DNA from: Sipunculus nudus
Taxonomy: Eukaryota > Annelida > Sipuncula > Golfingiida > Sipunculidae
Direction of reading: 5' to 3'
DNA length: 64,000 nt
NCBI GenBank assembly: GCA_026874595.1
Contig: CM049320.1
Coordinates: 48,744,714-48,808,713, forward strand
Both the position numbers and the translations under genes were made by a program. Below are positions 35,773 through 48,384 of this stretch, one piece after another (within the stretch, counting starts at the first letter, position 1; every line of letters begins with the position of its first letter). The notes beneath the pieces were generated by a model. It had not been told where the DNA came from, did no database searches, and saw nothing but the letters and a program-made list of their open reading frames with translations.

Positions 35773-37682
35773 ATTTTTAGCTCAGCTGACTATAAGTCAT
35801 CTGAGCTATAGTCGTGGTCCATTGTCCGTTGTCCGTCCGTCTGTCCGTCCGTCCGTCCGTCCGTCCGTCCGTAGATGTGGCACGTTTTGAAACTGTAAGA
35901 CCTAGGAATCCAAAATTCAGCATAATGTTAGATGTCCCCAAGATCTCCTACCAAGCCGAAAACTGGGTCTTTGCGACTTCGTTCCTTTGAAAAATTAAGG
36001 AAAAACCTCAATTTTTTATTAAAATCCTATTTTCACACTTCAGGACTGCCTAATATCAAAACCACTCATCTGTTTTTCCTCATATTTACCATAAATATTC
36101 TTCTATGTAGTTCCTATGTACATGCCAGAAATTAAGTCTGTTAAGTATAAATTCTTTAAGTTATGGGCCCAAACATAATGGACTTTGTAAAAAATCAGGA
36201 AAAATATTTACTCACTTAACATGAAAAATTTTGAAACTAGAGTCTATTTTCCCAAGTATATAACTATGTTTAATTAAGATTCAATTGTTTACCCAAAATT
36301 AGATCTAAATTTTGTAAATTTTTTAAGTAATTAGCTTAAAAATAAAATCAGTACCTTAAATTTTGCCCAACTTTGACCATGGCACGTTTTTTTCCTGTAA
36401 GTACCATTGATTTAATTTTCACACCATGTAAACATAAATATTTAATTTGTTTAAATCTGAAATTTGGAAGTAAAAGCTTGAAAATTAAGCTAGTTATTGA
36501 TTTTTTTCTTGAGGCTCTATTGTAGTCATTTGCTTTGATTACAGATTACAGATGCAGGGTCCCACTCCAGGTCACTGGAAGTCAGCTATGCCAGGGTTTC
36601 TGATTTGTTACTGTCACTGGGGGAGATCCCCTGCTGTGACAGGTGTAGAGTTATTCTCATATCACCACCCCAATCACCCCCCCCCCCCCCCCCCCCCGCA
36701 AACCCAACCCATGCAGTATTGTTATTGTTTTCACTGTATCTCCTTAATTGTAATGCTGTTTCCACTCTGATATGCAAAAACTTTCCTTGAAAAAGTAATT
36801 CAAGGTGTAATCCAGAAGATGCAATGTTGTGTAATGTAGCATTTTTAAAGAAATCATTTTTCTTTTAAATGATTTCACCAGTCATAATGGAACCCATCAG
36901 TATGCTTAAATTATGATAAAATATGAAGCACATTATGGATAAATAAAAACACAATTAAAAACTGTGAAATTTATATCAAGTATTTTTTTTAGATATTTAT
37001 TGTTTTGCAGATTTAAAAGATATATTTTTGTGGTAAAAAATAAATAAACATTTGTATGCATGATGTGGTGTTATCTGACAAGATTGAGATTTATGATGAT
37101 GCAATTGAGAATTATGAATCAACTTTTATATTCAGATATATATGTTATATTGAAAATGTATAGAAATATAAACTTAAATTAAAAAAAAAATTGATGTGAT
37201 AAAAAAATGAGGATTTATTACAAACATTTGTTCATTATTATCCTGCATCAGCAGAATTTGAGATCAGGCTTTGTTTGTCATTTTTTATGTTGTTAATTAG
37301 TTATATTTCAACTGTATACATTTCATAAAAAAACATATTTAATAATATATATTATACAAAAAAAAGATTCGATTGAACAAATGTGTAAACTACTGAAATG
37401 TCAACAGTTAATCGAAAAGCCAACTAATGATCATGGTAATAGTACAGATCATTTGTTCACAAACTGCTCACATGCTTCAGTTTCAACATTAGGAAACACA
37501 TGGTCAGGTCACAAAATATTATTTGCAACAATTTCTTGCTCATCAATACAAACCAATCATATAAACCAACCATGGCCTTTATTACCTCTTCCTCTTACAC
37601 TTTATCTCCATTTTATATTATTTTAGATTTTTACCTTCAAGGTTAACGTCAGCTGAGCACAGTGACCCATAGGTCCCTTGTT
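35773..37682 (+). mobile_element. AGCTCA-family non-autonomous element, copy B (longest)
   Basis: It opens TTTTTAGCTCAGCTGAC, loop TATAA, GTCATCTGAGCT (an 11/12 hairpin), then an expanded GTCC/GTCCG tract (35824-35872). It closes with CGTCAGCTGAGCACAGTG, ACCCATAGGTCCC and TTGTTT. It carries a run of 21 C at 36677-36697. It includes about 270 bp (36126-36398) and about 120 bp that copy A lacks, so it is closer to full length. There is no protein-coding frame beyond about 81 codons. Confidence 0.78.
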
Positions 37683-37895
37683 TCCAATATTTGTTTCAGT
37701 ATCTTATGTCTATCAATTTCATATACATTCAGGTTATATTAGCATGTACATGCATTTACATGGCACATGGTATTGAATTTGATTTAAATGGTTTTCTTAA
37801 GCACAGATTCACATTAAGAATTCTATACCAGATGTCACCAGATATCAGTGTTTCAGATAATCTCTTGGTCATTTACTGTAGGCGTTTGTCGGGAG
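37683..37895. other. Spacer after copy B
   Basis: AT-rich, with a 71-codon frame of no recognisable content. Confidence 0.35.
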
Positions 37896-38445
37896 GAGAA
37901 ATGTAATAATTTAAAGAAGGAGCCAAGACTAGGTTGTGATATTGATTATAAGGGTTTATCTGAGCCGGCCAGGCTTTATACTTTTCGCGCTCAGTCACTC
38001 TGTGCTAGGCAGTGATGCGAGCTTCACCTAATCCACTGTCAATACATCCCAGGGCATGGCCAATCATGCATAACTCTAGCTGTCATGTGACCTAGCGACG
38101 TGGTCTGGTTCAATGAACTGGTGAATAGGTTCCTTTGTGTAGTTTGTAATGGAAGGTCTGAAATTTGTATGTGATGTTTGAGATGGCCATGGCCCGTGAG
38201 CGCTTTCCAGCCACACTGAGGAAGCCCTAGAGTTTTGGCGGGGCCAGCCATGCCTGAAATCCTATGCCAGCTTTGTGGCTTGGGTCTGGAGCTCCACATC
38301 CCACTTGAGTTTATTTTGCACACTCCACTGCCCACACACGATCATTTTGTTATGGGGGAGATATGTGGACAGGCGCATATTCAGAATTATGATTTTGGCT
38401 TGCGGCTCAATATATTCCAATGAATTATTGAGTATGGCTGTTGAA
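37896..38445. other. Less AT-rich unique island, candidate regulatory DNA
   Basis: Mixed composition with CTTTTCGCGCTCAGTCACTC, GTGACCTAGCGACG and AGATGGCCATGGCCC. Three long frames overlap on opposite strands (98 codons minus, 62-65 codons plus, 71 codons minus), which argues for composition rather than coding. No domain is recognised. Confidence 0.25.
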
Positions 38446-39001
38446 AGATATGTTACATGCCCTTGGCATTGATGCATGTAACAAAACTTATTTTAAAAAA
38501 TTGACTGCATGTGTTTGTGAAAGATGGAGGTTGAATTATGCTGCAGAATATCTGATCCATCGTGAGTACTCCATTCACTCTTCATTATGTTAGTCACTAA
38601 AAGCATAATTCTCCTAGAGGTGAAAAAATAAAAATATGGTGAATTTGATCAGTCACTGTTTTGTATCTCTGACTGTAAGTGTAAATACATTTAAAACTAC
38701 AATGAAACAGAAGATTAATTTCTTGTTGGTTCATTATCCCAAAGTATTACATGTGAAGGTGATTTCCACTTCAACCTCCTTTGATGAGAGGTACTTTACA
38801 TCCTGGAAATGTTTCATTTGTAATACCTGATTCAACCTGGTCACCATTGCATAGTGTAATGAAGTTACAGAGTGTACTTTCTTAACTTGTATTTTTTAAT
38901 GAGAACAAATTTCCTACATGTCTTTGGTCTTGAGTATAGATTTGTAATCCTCAAAATTTACTTTAAAATATTTGGATCTCTATTAAATTGTACACATTTT
39001 T
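38446..39001. other. Unique AT-rich non-coding sequence
   Basis: Nothing beyond short chance frames is seen. Confidence 0.45.
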
Positions 39002-41012
39002 AGCGAACCGTTAAGCTTATGCAGTGGTGTAGTGTTTTCTGTAATCAGTCATCTGTATATTAACCGATACTCTCTCGAAAAGGCAGGAACTAGCTTCACT
39101 AAATTTTATGCAAAGAATCAGTCTATTGGATTTTGCATGTTTCATTCCTATCTGCATTTACTTAGATTTTATAGGGAAAAGCTAAATTACCTTTGAAAAT
39201 CTTCTTCTCCAAAACTGTCCAGTCAAATTTTTAAGTGTTTCACAGAGAGCTGAACTTTGTAATTCTGCCAAAAAAGGATACTAAAATTACAATATCAAAA
39301 ATGGCTGAGGCTATCTTCATCAAATTTATGTAAATGTTGGTCACATGACTCATATTTCAAATTGAGGTATTGGTGGCACCACCTGCATCAACCTTTTTTG
39401 TATGTGGATCATCAATCATCAGTGCATTAATCCATTATTTCTCAGGAATAGTGGGAACTAGCATCCTCAAATTTTATGCAAAATCTGACACATATCAAAT
39501 GTTGTGGGATTGAGCTTTTTTTAGCCACACCTGCATTAACTTTAAAGGGAAAATGCTAAAAAAACTGAAAATCTTCTTCTCTGAAAGCATTCAGCTGAAT
39601 TGTTCAGTATTTCACAGAAATGATCCCAGAGAGGAACTTTCTCAAGTTTCTTCAGATGGTTTGGGTTTGATGAATTTTAGCAGAGTTACAGTAATTTTAA
39701 TTTATTCATTTAGCAAAGTAAGCATACTAACATAACAATCTCTGAAATGACAGGAGCCAACACCACCAAGTTTTTGTGCAAATATTGATTGGTGACTCAT
39801 ATTTGAAATTGCAGTTTTTGCAGTGCCACCTACATTGACCTGTCTTTTACAGGCAAAAACTCATAGTTTTAGCCTATTTCAGCTTTAAAATGTTTTATGA
39901 TGAAACTCAAGTTGAATCATTTAAATTTTTCCCTAGAATTATCCTAGAGAAGGGTTACTTCTATAAAATTGCAAAAAAATGATTCTTTGGAGGCCTTTGT
40001 TCAAGTTTACTTAAATGATTGTTGGCAGAATTATTGGACCTTAAACAATGAAAGGACTACATCTTTTATTATTCTAATCATTTTGATAAAACAAAAATCT
40101 TTTGGACATGTCAGCTTGAAAAAAGCATTGTAGCCAAAGTCTTTCAGTACATGTTAACAGATTTACCTACAGGCCAAGTTTGTGTCTGTATCTACAAATA
40201 GCATAGCAGACTGCCAACTATTTCAGATTTGGCTACAGGCCAAACATCAGTCTGGATCTACATTAAAGCTTTGGCAGACTGTGTCAGATTATGCAACAGG
40301 TCAAGAGTTCACCCAGTGCAGCCAGGTACAGGTCAAGAGTTCACTCACTGCAGCCAGGTACAGGTCAAGAGTTCACTCACTGCAGCCAGGTACAGGTCAA
40401 GAGTTCATTCACTGCAGTAGCTGGAGCTAGCAATTCATTCAGGTTCACTCTAGGCAACTGCCTTTCTCACTGAAGCCGGGTTACCTCAGTGCACCTGACT
40501 CGAGAAATTTGATGTATTGGCCTGATATTTTGACCTGCTCATGTATCTTTGATGGCTTTCTCGTTCACAAGACTGGTGTCACCACCTACAATGACTTTTC
40601 CACAGTGTATGTGCCTGCTTATTTCTGTGTAGGGATTTGATAAATCAGCCTGAAAATGTGCATACACATATCGGATAGCTTTGTCATATACAAGGCTGGT
40701 GGTGCCACCTACAACAAATTTTGCATAGTGTATGTCCCTGCTTAGTGTATATCAGCTTGAAATCGGGCATATGTATACATCTTGGATAGCCTTTTTCTTA
40801 TACAAAGACTGGTAGTGCCATCTACAATAATTTTTTGTGTGTGCACTCATGCCAGTATTTCAGCAGTGATGTTTGTGTAATTGGTTCTTGTTCAAAATAT
40901 TAAGTACTTGCATTATTGATGTACATGTTACACAAGTACTTGAAAAGTTATGGTCCAGCATTAGGCATTATACCTGGTGTATATCCCATTGCACAGGTGT
41001 AGTCCTTGGTTC
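39002..41012 (+). repeat. Dispersed repeat family F, copy F2
   Basis: It aligns in order with F1 (26534-28930), from the ATTAACC-ATACTCTC block through CTTGAAAAAAGCATTGTAG to CCCATTGCACAGG. It is a few hundred bases shorter: the last part has fewer ~125-bp units. The embedded 32-bp motif has expanded here (see 40293-40425). Short frames are broken by stops. Confidence 0.75.
40293..40425 (+). repeat. 32-bp tandem repeat inside F2, four copies
   Basis: Four copies of ACAGGTCAAGAGTTCACTCA then CTGCAGCCAGGT at an exact 32-bp spacing. F1 holds only two diverged copies at the equivalent place, so the expansion happened after the two F copies separated. Confidence 0.92.
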
Positions 41013-41565
41013 TCTTTTTTTATATGCCTGTCATAAGACTAGAGTAATGTGGTATACCTATCGTCCGTAGGTCTGTCCGTTGTTCCGTCCATCCATCTGT
41101 TAATTTTTAGTGTTGCTGCAATAACTTAGAGAGGCTTTGATGAATTTTTCACGAAACTCACCATAACTATTAACCAACAGATTATCTCGCCGAGTTCCAA
41201 TATGGGCAACATCCACGCATATTTAATAAGGTCACAGGTCACAAGGCTACTTTGTGGTGTTGCCGCCATAACTTATGAAGAATATGAAGGATTTTGATAA
41301 AACTCATCAGGAATGTTAATAAAAAATCTTGCCTAAGTTTGATTAATATCCATGCATATTTAATGAGGTCAGAGGTCATTGCACTTTTGAGACACATTGA
41401 TGACTTAACAAAAATTCTTTTCATGAAACTCATTATACATATTTTCCAGTAGGGTTTCTCACCTGAATTACCTTCTTATTAAAATTCATGCATATTTAGT
41501 GAGGTCAGAGGTCACCAGATACATGACAGGAGTATTATGTGCAAAGCTTGGTGCTCTTGTTTACT
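41013..41565 (+). mobile_element. GTCCG/AGGTCA element G
   Basis: It begins near ATATGCCTGTCATAAGACTA, with GTCCGTAGGTCTGTCCG soon after, and ends near TTGGTGCTCTTGTTTA. The interior has three units of about 137 bp with AACTCA, CATGCATATTTA(A/G)T(A/G)AGG and GGTCA(C/G)AGGTCA (41230, 41367, 41503). The layout (GTCC tract, periodic AGGTCA pairs, CTTGTT end) parallels element E, but the units are a different sequence. It abuts F2. Confidence 0.6.
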
Positions 41566-42119
41566 GAGCTTATCTGCAGCAAACCACCCTCTGTCCTTGC
41601 ACACATACACCCTCTGCATACATTCACCCTCTTTTCTTGCATACACAGCAGGGCGACCTGGCTGGGCTGCATTTAATTCTCAGGCTGCTTCTCATTTTAT
41701 GCAACTAAGGGATGTGTGAATTGTGAAGTGCTGAAATTCAGTATTAAAACAAACAGTGAAGTCCCTGGAAACTACTAGTTGTGAATACACACTATGAGAA
41801 CCATCAAACCTCACCTAGGTGCCGGGAGAATAGTAAAACTATTATGGAAGTGGCCATGATAAGCTTGCAATCTCAGGAAATCCTCGTAAATTTCTGTCTT
41901 TGTGATTGTAGAAATGACACAAGCATCCTTGAGAGTGAGTTTTTTCTGAGACTTGACAGTCAGACAGTGTGTGGGGCTCTCTGTGCCCGGGTGTATCCAG
42001 GGGACCTGGTTAATTAGTCATTAAACTGATGCTTGGCCCCAACTCCTCAGTTTCAAACAGAATACACAAGCACATGAGATCTGTGCCTCACAGCTATTGG
42101 GCATGAATAAGAAATAATG
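41566..42119. other. Unique non-coding sequence
   Basis: Mixed composition; frames of 60-78 codons with no recognisable domain. Confidence 0.35.
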
Positions 42120-42460
42120 TGGACAGGCAAGTGTCTTTCAAGCCAGAAATGTAACGACCAAGGGCTGGGAGCCTACTGTAGGTCTCTTTGTAAAATTTGT
42201 GATTTGTTGACTAGTCTTCGACATTTACGCTTCACGGCGCGACAGGAGTGTGCGATTTCAAAGTGAACAGCTTTCTTTGATATCTGTACAGTGGGTCGTT
42301 TTGGTGAAGTTGGTCTGTCAGACACATTTTTTTCATGGACAGTTGAGCAGGCTGTTATGTTCTGGTTATGTTTCAGATCGTCCACTAACCTGTTCCTCTG
42401 TGAACTCAATAGCGTGTAATGTGATTCCAGATGCTCGTAATGTTTAGGAGACAGTTCATT
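42120..42460. other. Less AT-rich island with minus-strand open frame
   Basis: A 78-codon minus-strand frame (42173-42409) encodes a hydrophilic, basic segment ending CRAVKRKCRRLVNKSQ and a few more residues before a stop. A TTCACAG acceptor-like sequence lies at its 5' edge. No family is recognised. It could be a terminal exon or chance. Confidence 0.18.
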
Positions 42461-43607
42461 TGGCCAAAATATTGGCCACAGTTTGTTGTGTGCTTATATT
42501 GCATAGATGAATTTATTATGAGTCAGGCCATTCAGGAAAGAAAATTGCAGCAAATCTGTGGTGAAAATACTTATTTTCTTGTTTTGGTGTTCAGATTGTG
42601 TACTCATTTGTGTCTGAGCCTGTTAATGTTAGCCATGATTACACCAAACTAATTGATAACTTTAAACTGAGACTGAAAGAAAGCTGAGACACGGTTTGAT
42701 ATACAGGCATTCTCTCCTCATCATGTATTCAAAACAGATCTTCAGATAAGGTTTTTAGAATAAAAATAAATGTTTCTTTTTTTACGTATTAAAAATATAC
42801 TTATGAATAATTCACAGATAATCCAGATCTGTCATACTAAATGTGACAGATTTTAACAATTATTATTAAAAGACCTCCTTTTAAGAAGCATTCCGACTTC
42901 GATGAATTATTATAATTAAAGGGAAAAAAATACAAACCGTTGGACACAATGAGAGAAAAATAGACAGATTTTGCAAAAGATATACAGTGGAACCTCTCCT
43001 GCAGGCACCTCTGTACTTAGGGCACTTTCTTTTAACAGCCATTTATGGGCAGGCCCTTGAAAGTAGGTCCCGTCTTTTCACCTACTCTGTAAAATTACAC
43101 TATATTACAAATACAAAGTAAAAGAGGCATTCTCTTAACATTCAAACTGACGTAATTTCATGTTCATTACCAGAAAAAAAAGCCAAATGTGGGTGTGACC
43201 ACATGTATGTTTGTTAAAAGGTGACAGGGAACAATACATACAGCTGACACAGCTTCATAATCTCCGTTTCATCTAGCACAAGTTAGGCAAGTCTGCTGTG
43301 CATTAATTAATTGTTGTTTGATCTGTGACTGCAAGAAACTCTATAGTCTTTATTTCAAATTTAGAAAAGGAGATTAATTGGAAAAATATTTAAAGTAATT
43401 TATTTTAGTGATGTAGGTGAGAGCAGGTAGGTGGAGAATTTTATGTCAGGCTATCACTTTCAGCCCATATTTGTCCTTTTCATATAAATATTTTGTAGAT
43501 CCAGGGCAGAGTTCTTCATGCCTGATATTTCATGTGTATATATGGTTATCATATAGAATTTGTAACCTGTTAAAAAATCAGGGGTCAAGTCCAACAAATT
43601 AGGTATC
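42461..43607. other. Unique AT-rich non-coding sequence
   Basis: Nothing beyond AT-rich DNA is seen. Confidence 0.45.
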
Positions 43608-43624
43608 ATATATATATATATATA

Positions 43625-43690
<66 letters not shown>
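43608..43690. repeat. (AT)n microsatellite
   Basis: About 83 bp of alternating AT with three small interruptions. Probably length-polymorphic. Confidence 0.97.
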
Positions 43691-43692
<2 letters not shown>

Positions 43693-46394
43693 ATCATTAA
43701 AAAAATAGTGCAATATAATCTGATGCTATATGTATTTATAAATTTAAATTAATTTTCATATGATATTTAAATATTTAAAAAAATGAAGAAGAACAGACTA
43801 TTTTAAGCACCCAGTAACAGTGAACCACTTATAAAATGCTAATTAAACTACATGACAAATCCCAAAACCATTTATTTTTCTTTTTTTGTGTCTTCTGCCA
43901 TACTAGAATTGAAAATTTTGTATTGAATCAAAATTTAAAAATTCAATTTTAGGTAACTTTAGCAACTTGAGGATTGATTTTGAATGCAGGGTTTTTGGCA
44001 GGAATGCCATCTTAATTATTAACAGGTGGGACTGCCAACCTTGTCAAGAGGGAGAGGAAACATCTAGTAGCAAATTAATAAACAAAAAAAAAAGAGAGAT
44101 GTTAAGTTTCTTTATTATCAGAACAATTTTTTTTACATGGATTTAAAATTTAATATTGTATGCAGATATCAGGGAAATATATTGGAATATCCACTAACAG
44201 GAAACTTTCCTAGGTTCAGTGAAAAACACTTTGTCCACAGGTGCCCCCTAAACAAATGGGGCAGGAGTTGCCTGTTCAGTGAGCATGACTAGGCTCAGCC
44301 TGTAGAACAGGAAAGTAAACAAGAGGGCCCTCTAGCTGGCTCTACACCCTGTCAGCCTGCTGGTAAACCAGGCTGTATTGATCAGCAGTGTGCGCACCTC
44401 CATATCTGTACAGTCCAGCACCAGTCTCAATCAAGACACACACATCCCCCCACTCACATGCAAGCATGTGTATGTGATGTATGTATAAGAGGTGGCGCTT
44501 GACAGGAGAGTCACTGGAGCCTATATGGCAGGGACAAAGGTTGGATGTTGAGTAAGGTACAGTTATCAGGTCAGGCAGCACAAGGCCTTGCGCTGGATTT
44601 GACACGCTCTGGTAAGTCTGAACATATACTGCTGAATTGTGGGTTTAAGCCACCTCAGATTAATGACAGTTTAATTGAAGATGTACAGTGACTAGTACGG
44701 GGAGTACATGACATACAGACACTGGACCTGAGAACGGTCTTCAGCTGAATTAGCTACGCTTTAACTGCTCTTAATCATGTATCTTTTGTCTCCAGTGCCA
44801 AAAGGGGGCTGGGGCCATGCATAGTACAAGGTCTCTGGTATAGTGATCAAAGCTGATGTCATATACATACATATAGAGACTCCAATGAATAGATTAAAGT
44901 TTTAATATAATAAAAGATGGTTGTTTGGTTATACTCAAGTGCCAAAATTATAAAAAAGGTAAAATAATGATTTTTACCATTTTTCTTGAAACTTAACCCA
45001 GGGCTAAGGTCTGATAATTATGCCTATGAAACAGTCATGTTCCAGCTGAGGTCTGTTATTAAAAGTTATTTGAATAAAAGAAATATGAAAAATTACTTAT
45101 ATTCATTTATAAAAATAGTTGAAACTGTAAAATACACAATTTAAATAACAGCTTTTATATCCATTGTGGTGGGTGTTGGTGTCAAAATTCAGTCAGAAAG
45201 ATCTTGCAATGTGTGGCTGAGGTAAACACAAAGGTGTTCAGCAGCTGTCTGTGTCAGGCAGTAGCTGTCTTCATTATATTTACTTATCACATAACTATAA
45301 ATATTAAAAGTTTGTATTATTTTATATATAAATTCCTTTACACGAGGATTAAATTTATTTTCAGCAGATTCATTCTTTCTCTCTGCTGCCTGTGATAATA
45401 TTACCTACAAATTTATTTTATCAGGATTTAGAAGACAGAAGTTATCTATACTTGTCTGTTCATTGTTTTAATGAAAGTCATATTGAGTGTTAAATGTTAT
45501 TTTAAAATGTACTTCAGGTATGTGAATAAAATATTTAATGAAGCATAGTTTGATAATCTAATGTAGGTCTCAGATAAGGAACTGTACACTCATATATACA
45601 TGATTCTAATACAAATTATTGGATTATAATTCACTTAATATGGAAGGGATATATAAGAGTCTTAAGACTCTTTACTGCAAAAAAATTCACATATTTGATA
45701 ATACACATGTGTATATTCAACCTGTATTCACATCTGTGTAAATACAAGGAACCCTGAAACCCATGTTTGTCAGAAAGACAGGTAGGGGTGTTTATTAAAG
45801 GTAAAGAATATGTATTGACCAACTTTCTAAGGCCAGAATAAGTTCTTGGTTAATTTGTGTGGTTCATGATAACACCTTTAAAGTCATCTGTATAGATGTG
45901 AAGATGATTACTTGACAGATAATTAATATATAAATGAAAGTGTCTGTGAAACCTTAAAAAATAAAGTCACTGCAGTGTACATAAATAGATGAATTAACTA
46001 TTTTTATTTGTGAATCCTAATGTGTGTATGGAGGAAGTCCAATAGAGATAAGGTCATGTTGAGGGGTTCCCACCAACAGAATACATTGATATGGTTGGAT
46101 AGCTTTGTGCCCCGTGGGGCCATGCCATGCGTGTACATTGATATATTAGCCATTGTGAGTGGTGTAAATTTATCTAAGTTGGGGGGTGTGAATGTACATG
46201 GCTAGACTTAGATTGGTGTCAGCCTGCAGGGATCAGTGCAGGTCGGTCAGCTGTGACCAATTGGCTGCTGGGGAGGTATTGTAATGTACAGACACTCAAC
46301 TGCTCTTATCACATCACCTGAAGGGTGTACCCCAGTACTAGTATCCCAGGACAAATGCAGATCAGGTGTCAGTGGGTAAGTTTGCTCTAGTGAT
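43691..46394. other. Unique non-coding sequence
   Basis: Mostly AT-rich. A mixed-composition patch at about 44215-44620 contains an ACAAGAGGGCCCTC motif reminiscent of a repeat end and an 87-codon minus-strand frame without a recognised domain. Confidence 0.35.
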
Positions 46395-46640
46395 ACACAG
46401 CTTCTCAAGTTGTTTTATAATGTGGGACACTTCTCAAGTTGTGCTTTACAATGTTGGATACTTTTCCTGTCAAGTTTGTTTTATATTGTGGGATTCATAC
46501 ATCAAATGCCTCTTAAGGTGTGTATTAAGTATGAAAGTCTCTCTTTCAAATCAGTCTCAAAGTCATGTATTATAATGCGGGACACAAGTTTACAAGCTGA
46601 TTGCCTACTAAGTTATGTATCATAATGCGGGGTAGACAAG
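46395..46640 (+). repeat. Degenerate ~30-45-bp tandem repeat
   Basis: Five or six diverged copies of (C/A)AAGTTGT(T/G)TTATAATG followed by (T/C)GGGACAC at irregular spacing. Open frames of 69-71 codons come from it. Confidence 0.65.
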
Positions 46641-47985
46641 CTCTCCTGATGTGTTTAGTGATTTTATATACTTACCTGGCCGGTCATGGTCATAGTTTTC
46701 TGTGTGACCGCTCTAAGTCCAAATCTTACATTGATACAAAAATAAAACCAGTCTCAGATGGCTGAGTTTGTAATCATTATCTCACATTGGCTGTACAGTT
46801 CTGCCTCATGTTTCTGTTGATTTCTTTTGAAGCATACATCTGTAATTTTTATGTTCTTTGATTGACCCCTTTTGTGTTTGGGAATTCAGATTCTGAGTTC
46901 CCTGAAAGTGAAAAAATCTTATAATTCATTGGTTAGTAAAACAAGATTTTTTGATAAATTCCTGTTGTGTGTGTATTGATAAATGTTACTAGGACTGTGT
47001 ATAATACTGATGAAATAAAAAATTTAGAGGTGCTATTGAAGGCAGGTGTTAATGGATGTCCATTAATGTTACCTTGTGGCCCCTTAGTGGGAGGATGGGA
47101 GTGGACACAGGTGAGTGAACATGCTACAGAGGCTGGTGCCTTGAGTCAGGTGACAAATTGTTCCATTGTGTTATGGCCAGCTGTACTTGTGAGAAGGGTG
47201 GCCTCCGGGCAGGGGTAATGGGGCAGCAAATAGCAGGGTATTTTAATGTGAGAAGCTGACTTGGCTTGACTTAGTAACAGTACTTATTACTTACTACTTT
47301 AGAAACACCATTCTGATTGTGAATCATGTGAAGACATCATGAAAACAGAGTTTTCAAGGTTTAATTAACTTTTTCACACCTGTTCTTTAGGAATTTTGTG
47401 TGTTCACAACTTAAAAAACTTAATGATATTAGGCCTAGTGATCTCCCCTTTAGTAAATTTGATTTGGACAATGTTACAAACTTTCCCATATGATATTGTA
47501 AGAAATGTTCTTCAAATAAAATGAATTCTGTTAAAAAAACCTGTGTATTTATATTTTTTTTAGTTATTTTGATTGTGACACTGGAGCACATTGTTTGTTC
47601 AATGCCAGTAATTGCAAATATAAATATATAAGAAGATAACAAGATTCTTTGTTATAAATGAAGGCTAAGCTCTGTAATTTAAGGCACCTTGTCTTACTTT
47701 GTCATAGTGTGGTCATTGCTCTCTTTGCAAAGAGTCTTTGTTAAATCTCCGATTCTGTTTGATGGATAAATGTCCTGTCCAGATTCACTCATACACAGGA
47801 CCGTCATGGAAAAGTTACATCACAAACATGTTATGAAGGTGTATTGAGGCAGGACACAGACTAAATGTTGATCAAGTAAGGTAATTATGAGAGGGTTACC
47901 TGAGAACTTCACATTATAGACTGGTCTATCATGAGTCTTTGTTAAAACTCATCACCAAATTAACTATCCTGTTCTGTGAAGAAAT
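46641..47985. other. Unique non-coding sequence
   Basis: Nothing beyond short frames is seen; the 93-codon minus-strand frame at 47361-47642 is AT-rich and has no domain. Confidence 0.4.
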
Positions 47986-48116
47986 TAGCCATCCTCCAGC
48001 TACTGTCCATCATCGTCAAGCTACTGTCCATCATCATCCAGCTACTGTCCATCAACCTCCACCTACTGTCGTCCATCCTCCGCTACTGTCATCCATCCAC
48101 CGCTAATGTCCATCAT
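47986..48116 (+). repeat. ~21-bp tandem repeat
   Basis: Six copies of GCTACTGTCCATCATC(A/G)TC with small length changes. The associated LLSII-type frame is repeat-driven. Confidence 0.88.
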
Positions 48117-48384
48117 TTACATCATGAGTTAATTGATCTAATCATAATTATATTAGCTGATGACAATGTTTCAACTTTCCCTTGTAGTTATGTTTTATTG
48201 ATCACAGTTACATTCAATGAATGCATATTAATTTAGCTCAGTAGTTGTTGCATCCTGCATATATATTTGTTTGACATTTGTCTTTTATCAAGCACTAATT
48301 AAGACACTTCATGAAGAAAGCATTCCTGATCAGTTCGCAATTCTTTGCTTCCCTTCATTAACTTCCATCAGTCATATTCATTTT
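48117..48384. other. Spacer between two arrays
   Basis: AT-rich, nothing seen. Confidence 0.4.

Noticed and set aside
43608-43690. AT run as a matrix attachment site or origin
   Set aside because: A simple microsatellite is sufficient explanation; no other supporting signal.
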